Assembly: GCA_001275005.1 (NCBI GenBank)
Contig: JWZX01003129.1
Span: 1-19,070 of the forward strand
From: Chrysochromulina tobinii
Lineage: Eukaryota > Haptophyta > Prymnesiales > Chrysochromulinaceae
Direction of reading: 5' to 3'
Length of the DNA: 19,070 bases
Shown: positions 5,541 through 13,800 of the stretch, piece after piece
Layout of the letters: each line of letters opens with the position of its first letter
Numbering within the stretch: position 1 is the stretch's first letter
Program-made: the position numbers and the translations under genes
The notes under the pieces: model-generated
What the model saw: only the letters and a program-made list of their open reading frames with translations
What the model was told of the DNA's origin: nothing
Database searches by the model: none

Positions 5541-7703
5541 ATGTCTGCGATAGACGAAGACGTTCGCGACGCAATCAATCGTGGTGCTGTGGCTCGGGTG
5601 AGCGACTGGCTTCGGGCAGGCGGTGATGTTGATGCACGAGATGCCAAGGGCCGCACGCTGCTCATGCTCGCAGCAACACAGGGCCGGAGTGCAGTGCTGG
5701 AGGTGATCATCGCCGCGCGAGCGACCGTCGACGCGCAGCAAAGCCTAGGTATGACTGCGCTCATGTTCGCATGCTTCACGGGCGAGGCGCGCATCGTCAT
5801 GCAGCTGCTGCTCGCCGGAGCCAATCCTAAGGCGCAGGACACCCGCAAGCTGAATGCAAGCAATTACGCGAGCCTCAAGAAGCACAGCCTCTTGGTCGCG
5901 ATTCTCGATCAGCACGGGCAGCTGCCCATCCGGCCGCCGTCGCTCGTCGCCGCCGCGAAGCTGGCTTTGCAGGCCAAGCCGCCGCCGCACCTACCGCTCC
6001 AAGTGCTCGAGGCCATCGCTTTGAACGATCTGCCTGCTGTGTGCTCGGCGATGGGGTTCCCTCTGGCAGAGGCTGGATGCCAGCCCGCGACAAACTCCTC
6101 GGTCGCCGACGCGCCATCAACGCCGATAGCTGCCGTGCGCCCCACGCCTGCCGATGCCGCCGCGTCCGCCCGACCCGTCGCATCCAGTGCATCGCCTGAG
6201 CAACATCCCGTCGAGGCGTGCGACGGCTTCCTCGGAGGCACTGCCCTGCTGCACGCCGCGGCCGTGGGCCACACACACATGGTAGAGGCGCTGCTCGCGA
6301 GGGGCGCGCCGATCGACGCCGTTGATAAGCTCGGTTGGACGCCCCTCGCGTCCGCGTGCGCAGCTGGCCACGTGGTGGCTGCTGAGATGCTGTTGCGCGC
6401 GGGTGCGCTGCCCGATGTGCCGGACCAGTACGGTGTGACCGCGCTCATGCACGCGGCGGTCAGTGGACGAAACGAGCTCGTGCGCCTGCTGCTCAAGACG
6501 GCGGCCTCGCGCTACGCGAGGGGCCCGGGGCGAGTGACTCCGCTGCTGCTCGCCGAGAAGCAGGGGCACGCGAGCACCGCAGCTCTCATGAGGGACCGGC
6601 GTGCGACGCACCCGATGACGCGGGAGGGGTCAGCGAGCGTGCTCGGCCTGATGAGTCGCGTCGGCTCCTTGAGTGACTTCGAGGTGCGCGAAGAGCGGGC
6701 GGCAGCGGTCGCCTTCTCGCTGCTGGCTGACGAGGCGGAGGCTTCCCGCCTCGAGGAGGCAGCACGCCAGGCCAAGAAGGCGCGCAAGGCGCGGCGCAAG
6801 GACAAGACGCGGGCGCGCGCACATACGACAGATGGGGACGCCTCGAGTGCGGAAACGGATGATGCAGCCGATGCGCCCAGGTCTCTCGCAAGACATGCAG
6901 CGCCGAGCCCGCAGGCGCACGCACCCCTTGCCGTTCTCGTCTCGGCGACATCGCTCATGCAGTCCGAGGCATCGGCCGCGAGCACGAGCACCATCGAGAG
7001 GACGTCGCCTTTGCTGCCAGAGCTGTCGACGACGACGGAGACGAGCGGCATCTCCGCCTTTTATGCGACCGATTCGGACGTGGCGCAAGACGAGCTCAGC
7101 GCTTGCGAAGATTCGAGTGACTTGCGTCAGATGCGCAATGCCCTTGCCACGGTGCGCTTCGCCGACCCTACATTTGCAGCCCGCTCCACGTTGCAGGCAG
7201 CCGAGCCGGCCGCAGCCGAGCCGGCCACAGCCGGGACGGCCGCAGTCACGGCGACAGGAATCGCAGCTCGCGCGGGGGGGGGTGTAGCTGCGCCGTGGTG
7301 GCTGCATTGCGCACGTGATGGCCATGAGAGCGGCCATGAGAGCGGCCATGAGAGCAGCGTGGTCAACACGGTCAGGGCGCCCCTCATCGAGGTGCCTACC
7401 AACCATTTGTGCCCCATCACGCACCAGATGATGGTCGACCCCGTCATCACCGCCGACGGCACCACGTACGATCGCTCGGCCATCGAGGCGTGGTTTGCAA
7501 TGCAGACGCGCCGCGGCGAGGCCGCGACCTCGCCGCTCACGGGCGAGCCGCTCGCAAACAACCACCTGTTGCCCAACCTCATCGTCCGCTCCCTCGTGCG
7601 CGAGTTTGCCGAGGCCTATGCCCATCAGCTTTCCGAGTGCCGCGAGTACCTTGAGCAAGTGCGTGTCGGTGCGCCGGCCCGCAAGGGCAGCACACCATGT
7701 TGA
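5541..7703 (+). CDS. ankyrin-repeat U-box E3 ubiquitin ligase
   Basis: 720 aa. Ankyrin repeats form two clusters, about residues 29-121 (GRTLLMLAATQGR, GMTALMFACFTGE) and 228-352 (GGTALLHAAAVGH, GWTPLASACAAGH, GVTALMHAAVSGR), separated by an Ala/Pro linker. A charged helical segment follows (about 380-428), with a basic patch (RQAKKARKARRKDKTRAR) that could be a nuclear localisation signal. A low-complexity Ala/Ser/Thr/Glu linker leads to a C-terminal U-box (about 618-693) with HLCPIT, MMVDPV, DGTTYDRSAIEAWF, SPLTGEPL and LLPNLIVRSLV. U-boxes bind E2 enzymes without zinc, and the ankyrin clusters probably select substrates. An insertion (MQTRRGEAAT) lengthens the loop before SPLTG. The linker carries a 12-bp triplication (GHES x3) at 7320-7355. 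The frame is uninterrupted and intronless. The function class is secure; the substrate is unknown. Confidence 0.93.
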   Translation: MSAIDEDVRDAINRGAVARVSDWLRAGGDVDARDAKGRTLLMLAATQGRSAVLEVIIAARATVDAQQSLGMTALMFACFTGEARIVMQLLLAGANPKAQDTRKLNASNYASLKKHSLLVAILDQHGQLPIRPPSLVAAAKLALQAKPPPHLPLQVLEAIALNDLPAVCSAMGFPLAEAGCQPATNSSVADAPSTPIAAVRPTPADAAASARPVASSASPEQHPVEACDGFLGGTALLHAAAVGHTHMVEALLARGAPIDAVDKLGWTPLASACAAGHVVAAEMLLRAGALPDVPDQYGVTALMHAAVSGRNELVRLLLKTAASRYARGPGRVTPLLLAEKQGHASTAALMRDRRATHPMTREGSASVLGLMSRVGSLSDFEVREERAAAVAFSLLADEAEASRLEEAARQAKKARKARRKDKTRARAHTTDGDASSAETDDAADAPRSLARHAAPSPQAHAPLAVLVSATSLMQSEASAASTSTIERTSPLLPELSTTTETSGISAFYATDSDVAQDELSACEDSSDLRQMRNALATVRFADPTFAARSTLQAAEPAAAEPATAGTAAVTATGIAARAGGGVAAPWWLHCARDGHESGHESGHESSVVNTVRAPLIEVPTNHLCPITHQMMVDPVITADGTTYDRSAIEAWFAMQTRRGEAATSPLTGEPLANNHLLPNLIVRSLVREFAEAYAHQLSECREYLEQVRVGAPARKGSTPC
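7320..7355 (+). repeat. in-frame 12-bp tandem repeat encoding (GHES)x3
   Basis: Three identical units GGCCATGAGAGC sit in the disordered linker just before the U-box. Identity at every base implies recent slippage. It is in frame and harmless to the protein. Confidence 0.95.
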
Positions 7704-8031
7704 GCCCCCTCTCACATCAAATGAACTTCAGATACTGCCCCGCCTGTGGGACCTCGACCTGGCTCCTAGGTCGCTCCCAGCACACACCCCTGCCGAGACG
7801 AAAATCTTTTCTCGCCGACTGCTTGGTGCGCCCAGAGGCCCGAGCGTGGTGCGTGCGAGAGAGACGTTGGTCGGAGCCGGGACCCGAGAGCGTCTGTGTA
7901 CTGTGAGCACACAGAGCAGTGCCGGGAGCGGGACCGGTCGGGCCCGTGAGGGGGTACCCGAGGTGGCACTCTTGACCTGTGGTGTGGAACGTATGTGATC
8001 ACGGACAGTGCCCGCTGCACACGGAACTTAA
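7704..8031. other. intergenic region with a possible zinc-ribbon fragment
   Basis: 328 nt between the U-box stop and the presumed start of the FAD protein. A frame starting ATG at 7721 encodes MNFRYCPACGTST and continues to 7906 without recognisable sequence. The opening resembles the N-terminal zinc ribbon of Nudix-type hydrolases, but no second Cys pair or Nudix box follows, so I do not call a gene. A 6-bp hairpin (CTGTGT/ACACAG) lies at about 7892-7912. Confidence 0.45.
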
Positions 8032-9771
8032 ATGGAACTTTGGCGCCCCTGGAGCGCTCTCGGGACCGCGACGAAACTGACTTTTGTACCTGTTTGAGCT
8101 TGTAACATGAATTTGCATGCCACAAGTGGACGGATGCGAGACGCACCAAGTGGCTAGCAGATTCACCTCGCCATCATCGGTGGTGGTCCATGCGCGCTCG
8201 CCATAGTGCTGCGCCTCGCACGCGAGGCTGGCGCCCACTCGTGCACACCTGAAGGCTTGGACACACGCCGGCGCGCGCAAGAGCTCCTTGCGCGCACGGT
8301 GATCATTGACGCAAGCGGGAGTGGCTTCCTGACGCTTTGGAGACGCAAGCTATTATCGCAAGGCGTGGCGACACTGAGGAGCCCAACTTTTGTTCATCCA
8401 CACGCTTCACGCGTAATGGACGACGCTCTCGCACGCTACGGTATTGCTTCGGGTCGGCAGAGAGAGCTTGTGCTATTGCCCGATGCACAACCTTGGACGG
8501 CCCCTGCTGCGCAGCTCTTTGACGACTTCTGCGCCTGTGCGCTCGAGGAGATTCGCTCCGTGTGCCCGACGTTGTGCGAGCGTATCGTCCACGGGCGTGT
8601 AACTGATATACTACCTCTCGTGAGCGGCGGCTTGGAGTTGCACTGCCGACTAGCGAAGGAAGAGTCTGCCGACTTGCAAGTTGCACTGCCGATCGACGTG
8701 CCGACTTGGGATGTTTGCATTCGCGCTAGCCACGTTGTTCTCGCTGTGGGTGATGGCGACACCGCCGCTTGGCCGGACTGGGCCGTGCAGGGTAAGGGCA
8801 GCGCACCTCCCGGGCGCTTGTTGCATTCGTCTCAACTGGCGACAAGCCATTCTGCGACGCCGATGGTCTTCGGCGATCGTCATCCGGGGTGCCGCGGTCA
8901 CGTCACGTCGACCGCATGTACCAGACCCGGTGGAAAAGGGTGCGAGTACGCCTCCTCGCCCGCGCCGCTGGCGACTTCGAGTTGGTGGGCGGTACTGGCA
9001 GCCATCGCACGGCGCCTCTCGCTCGCGTCGTGGGAGATGCTGCCTGCCGCCCTGCCTGCAGCGCGGCCAGCCGAGTGTGCGCGCCCTTTGGGAAAGGGAC
9101 AACTTCTCGTGATTGGCGGCGGGCTCAGTGCGGCGCACCTCGCCTGCGAGGCAGTGCGATGCGGCTGGACCCACGTGACGCTCGTCGCGCGCCACCGCAT
9201 GGCAGTGAGACCGTTTGACATTGACGTGGCCTGGATGAGGCGTCATCTGTCAGCCGAGCTCGAGGCCTGTGAGGCCGAATTCTTTGCGGCGTGTCCCGCT
9301 GAAAGGCGGGCGCTGCTCCGCAAGGCCCGCCCTGGGGGCTCGCTCACGCGCGCCAGCCTAGCGGACTTGGATGAACTGCGTCGACGAGGGCAGCTCGAGC
9401 TGCTCGAGGAGGCGTACGTGCTCGAGGCATGCTGGAGCGCGAAACACATGGAGGGCGCATGGATCGTGAGCTTGATCCGCGGCGGCGTTGGTGGCACGAC
9501 GTCGCTCGTCGTCGACGCCATTTGGCTGGCGACCGGCGCTCGGCTCGACGTGGCCGACGTGCCGGTGCTGCAATCGCTGCTGCATGCCCAGCCACAGCCG
9601 ACCCACGGTGGCCTCGCAGAGCTCACACCCTCACTGCGATGGAATGAAATGACGCCGCTCTACATATCAGGTGCCCTGGCCGCGCTGCAGCTCGGGCCAG
9701 ACGCCTTCAACCTGGCCGGCGCCGGCCAGGGAGCCTCCCGCATAATCTCCGATCTTTGCGGTACGCATTGA
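8032..9771 (+). CDS. FAD/NAD(P)-binding monooxygenase-like oxidoreductase
   Basis: The firmly supported part is 8161-9771 (536 aa). It opens with IHLAIIGGGPCALAI, the FAD dinucleotide-binding GxGxxG (GGGPCA) motif. A second Rossmann motif, LLVIGGGLSAAHLACEA, lies near 9103-9153, followed by HVTLVARHRMAVRPFDID, IWLATGAR and, at the C-terminus, FNLAGAGQGASR. This layout resembles the lysine/ornithine N-hydroxylase-like flavoprotein class found in cyanobacteria and algae; the substrate is unknown. An in-frame stop at 8155-8157 lies just before the first motif with no ATG between, so a 5' exon is required. The best model uses ATG 8032, an 18-codon first exon to 8085, and an intron 8086-8160 (GTACCT...TAGCAG, phase 0), giving 554 aa. 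The gene is certain; the first exon is inferred. The segment of about 80 residues before the second motif is less conserved-looking. Confidence 0.8.
8086..8160 (+). other. predicted 75-nt intron in FAD oxidoreductase gene
   Basis: Donor GTACCTG, acceptor GGCTAGCAG. Removal joins ...TKLTF to IHLAIIGGGP in phase 0 and skips stops at 8095 and 8155. The donor (GTAC) and acceptor (GCAG) resemble those of the better supported intron in the channel gene. A short alternative starting at ATG 8107 reads into the TAG at 8155. Confidence 0.45.
9711..9730. repeat. perfect 20-bp GC-rich palindrome
   Basis: CCTGGCCGGC is followed directly by its reverse complement, within the codons for NLAGAGQG near the 3' end of the flavoprotein gene. 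Confidence 0.9.
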
Positions 9772-10866
9772 TCTTCACGTCAGGACTTCACGAGCACTTC
9801 ACACCTGTCAAAGCCTCGAGGCTCCAGCCTTGTGACTCACTATACATCATTCAATTCCCTATCAATTCCCCAAACAGGTTGGGCTCTGTCATATATAAAC
9901 ATCATAAGATTAGAGTCTGTACACAAGACCTTACAAGACCAGCATCACCCTGTTGGGTTAAGATGTCAGTGTGACTCACTGTGACTGAGGACGGAGGGCG
10001 AAGAACAGCGCCTAGCCGCCTACTCGCAACTCGGTCGAGCCTCTCGAAACTAAGCAGCGCACATGTGCTGTCATCCGGTACTCATCCGGGATACAATGTG
10101 ATATCGACCCAGATATGTAGGCAAACTAAGGGTGGTGGGGTGACATAGGCGTCCCTATAGCAGACGGGCTCGGATGTGAGGTCTGTACAGAATATTACAG
10201 CTGGTGCCCGCGCGCGTCGTCCGCCGCCGGGTTTATTATTTCTCGCTGAAGGAAAAGTACGGAAAAGGCGTGAGTGACGCAATAACACACAGACCTTGGC
10301 TCCTTCCTATGGTCATCAACTAATTACTCTAGCCGCATCATTCCTGCTGGGGCGGCTACCGTAGAACGTGCTCGCGCACCAGCACCTGTCGTCGTGTCGT
10401 GCTCTGCGGGTGGAGCAACTAGCAAGGGTTAACAAGGGTGCAACTACAAGATGGTGCCAAGGATGGTGCAGGGTTGTGAGGTTCGTCTCTGTGATCCGTG
10501 TGCCCGTGTGCGCCCGTGTGTCCCGTGTGTGTCCCGGCTCCCCCGGTGTCTTTTTACCGTACTGTACCCAACGTATCTGGCTTCTGAAAACTACCCCAAA
10601 ACTTCCTGCGTGTTTGGGGGTGAGGTGCGCGGCCGCCGATTTTGCGGCGCGTGTGGGGCAGATCAACGCCGAAAGGCTTCGACCAGGCCAAACCAGGCCT
10701 GCGCTTGCGTGCTGCACGCGCATCAACCGCCTTACTGGATTGGTGGATGCCGACGGCGGAGCCGCGGGGCCGGTTGTATCGTCCAGCATCATCATCGGTG
10801 ATTAAGCAGCCAGTGGTGATCTCAGACCTTCTGAACCAAAAAGCACGTGCATTTCTGAAGAAGAAA
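9772..10866. other. long intergenic region / 5' flank of channel gene
   Basis: About 1.1 kb with no recognisable gene. It is more AT-rich at its left end, with CATATATAAAC at about 9890 and a doubled TCAATTCCC at about 9850-9866. The 11-mer TGTGACTCACT, containing a bZIP-type TGACTCA core, occurs at 9831 and 9970. GT-rich stretches (CCCGTGTG repeats) lie at about 10500-10540. The right end (from about 10747) is open in the channel frame and may be coding or an upstream exon. Confidence 0.55.
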
Positions 10867-13800
10867 ATGGATATAGCGTACCTCCGAGATCTTCCTGGTC
10901 TAGATGCGCTCTACTCTTCGCCCGAAGTGCCCGAAGTCCTCGGCCCAAGCGGCAGGGTTTATGGAGCGCAGGCGCTCTGCTGCTGTCTGCCAGGTTACGA
11001 GCCGCGGCGCAGCGCCATCATGTTCGTCGAGTCTCGGTACTTCGACCCATTCATCCTGCTCACCATCCTGACCAACTGTGGGACAATGGCGTTGGAATCA
11101 CCCCTTGACGAGCCGGGCACGTGGAAGTCTGAAGCCATCGACAACTTCGAGTGGGTGTTCCTCGCCATCTTCACCTCAGAGCTGCTGGCGAAGGTGCTGG
11201 CCTATGGCCTCATCACGCACAGCGGTTCCTACTTGCGTGACCCGTGGTGCCAGCTTGACTTTGCGGTCGTTACGTTGGCGTGGCTACCGATCCTCATCCC
11301 AACGTTAGGACATTACTCTACCCTTCGCGCCCTGCGCGTGCTTCGCCCTCTGCGCGCGCTCAAACGCGTGCCTGGCATGCCGCTCCTCGTTCAGTGGCTG
11401 CTAGACGTTATGTCAAAGATGGCCAATGTGGTGCTCATCTTTGTTTTCGTCTTCCTCATCACCGGCATCGTCGGCATGGAGCTATTCAAAGGCACGCTAC
11501 ACTATCGCTGCGCACTGCCTGGCTTTGTCGAAGGTGTCGAAGCCAGCATGCAGGCGCCATTCGACACTCAGATAGCTTGCCACCAAACCGACGATCCTTG
11601 CACAAAGCACAACCTGGCAGAGGGCTCCACGTGCAAATTCTTCGCTGCCAACCCAAACCACGGCGTGACCTCTTTCGACTCGATAGGCCTCGCCTTCATC
11701 ATGCTCGCCCAGGGGACAACCTTCGACGACTGGGCGGAGAGCATGTACCAGCTGATGATCGTCTCCTCGCCGTTTGTGTGGATCTACTTTGCGCTCGTCG
11801 TGCTGATCTGTGGTTTCTGTTTGGCAAACCTGTTCCTCGCGGTCATTTTCCTTGAGTACTCGGCGTCCAGGAACACTATCCACGGGCCCAAGGTCACCGT
11901 CGAGACGAGCGTACAGATCGCCGGTGCCGAGGATACGGCCGCGTTGCTTGCAGGACACGAGCTGTCGGACACCAGCCCGTCCGGCGATGTGAGCGCCAAA
12001 AGTGTGAGCGTGCCCCCCCCCGCTGTGCCGGGCGGGGATTGCAAAGGGCTACTTGCGACGATTGCCGAATCCAGCTGGCTAAGTATGTCCGCGACGATAC
12101 TGGTGGCAATCAACGTCGTGCTCATGTGTATGCCATATGAGGGGATGACGGCGACGTATGCGGCCAACCTCGAGCAGGGATCGATGGTCATCTCGTGCCT
12201 TTTCATTGCTGAGATGGGGATCAAGGTCACAGGACTCGGCTGTGCTGGCTACTGGTCGGATGGCTGGAATGTACGCAAGATCCAAGTGCTTGAACGCGAC
12301 GCCATACTCCTCCCTGGGCGCATCCTGATGCCCAAGTATGAGCTCACGTGTTGACTCCACACTCAACCCTTTGCTCGCAGATGCTCGATGGGACGATCGT
12401 TTCATTGACGACCTTGGAGATGGTCTTGTCTGCTCTTCTTGCAGGCCACGCCGGCTCGGTCACATTTCTACGCATGCTACGCATCCTACGCGTGCTTCGC
12501 ATCTTGCGCCTGATGAAGAGCTGGCGCGGGCTGTACATCATCTGCAGGACCTTTCTGCGCGCATTACCGCAGATGGCCAACATCATGATCCTCATCGTTC
12601 TCTGCATGTTTGTTTTCTCGTTACTGGGCATGCAACTCTTTGGTGGCATCTACACGATCGAGAGCGGATATTCGCCGGAGCACTGCCCAGGGGAGGTTTG
12701 CGATGAGGGTCTGGAGGAGAAACCCCCCTTCCACTTCGATTACAGCATGCCAGGGATGATTACTATTTTCATCCTGCTGACGGGCGAATGGGTGCAGGCC
12801 ATGGAGCCTGTCGTGGGTCTCATGGGCCCTTGGGTGGCTGCTTTTTTCATTCTCGTCGTGTTCATCGGGAAGTACCTGCTCATCAACCTTCTCGTCGCGG
12901 TGATTCTCCAAGAATTCTCTGTCGACGAAGACAGCCCTCAAAGCTCGCCGCGCAAGAGTGCGACACCATCTTTCGACTCGTCGAGGTCCGGGAGTCTCTC
13001 CGCGGCAGCAACGCCGCACTTTGTGCCAGCCAGGTTCGTCGACTCTCCACCCATGTGGCCAAACGACTACTCCCTCTTAATATTTGGGCCGCAAAACCGC
13101 GTTCGAATGTTCTGCTCGCGACTCATCGGAAACCCATGGTTCGACCGGCTCATCATCGCCGTTATCATATGCTCGTCCATCAGCCTTGCTCTGGAGTCGC
13201 CGAGGAATGACCCCAACTCTTTGCAGGCTGTCTGTCTCGGCTTTGCCGACTACATCTTCACAGCCGTCTTCTTTTTGGAGATGTGCATCAAGGTCGTTGC
13301 CCTCGGCTTTGCGTGTGGCGAAAGAACATATCTCTCTTCTGGGTGGAATCGGGTCGACTTTGCCATCATCATGGTTTCCATCCTCGTCCTGCTCGTGGAG
13401 AAAATCCCGCAGCTGCAGGGCCTCAAAGTCCTACGCACACTGCGCGTGCTTCGCCCCCTACGGCTCGTGGCTCGCAACGAGGGCATGCGACTGATCATTA
13501 CGTCTCTCTTCAAGTGCATGGGTGCTGTGGTCAACGTCTTTGGCGTGATCCTCACCTTGCAGGTTGTCTTCACGATCGTTGGGATAGAGCTCTTCTCGGG
13601 AGCCATGGCTCGCTGCAGCGATCGCACGATCCTCACACGTGAAGAGTGCGTTGCGGGCTCCGCACGCGAGGTGGGCTCCGCAGGCGAGCTAGGACCAAGC
13701 CCGGCCTTCGTCACGACCCGATGGGCAAACGACCCTGTTGGTTCCTTCGACGACTTTGGCTCTGCGATGCGTCTCCTCTACGTCATGAGCTCAGCCGATC

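Noticed and set aside
5875-6611. Long open frames on the - strand within the ankyrin/U-box gene
   Set aside because: They are shadows created by high GC content; the + frame has clear domains.
8107-8157. Short reading frame from ATG 8107 into the flavoprotein frame
   Set aside because: It ends at the TAG at 8155 and cannot reach the FAD motif without readthrough.
9772-10866. tRNA or small RNA gene in the long intergenic region
   Set aside because: I saw no paired A and B box or cloverleaf; only short repeats and GT-rich runs.
12271-12380. Frameshift breaking the channel gene into two
   Set aside because: Clean GT-AG borders in phase 0 restore the conserved domain II S3 sequence, so an intron explains it better.
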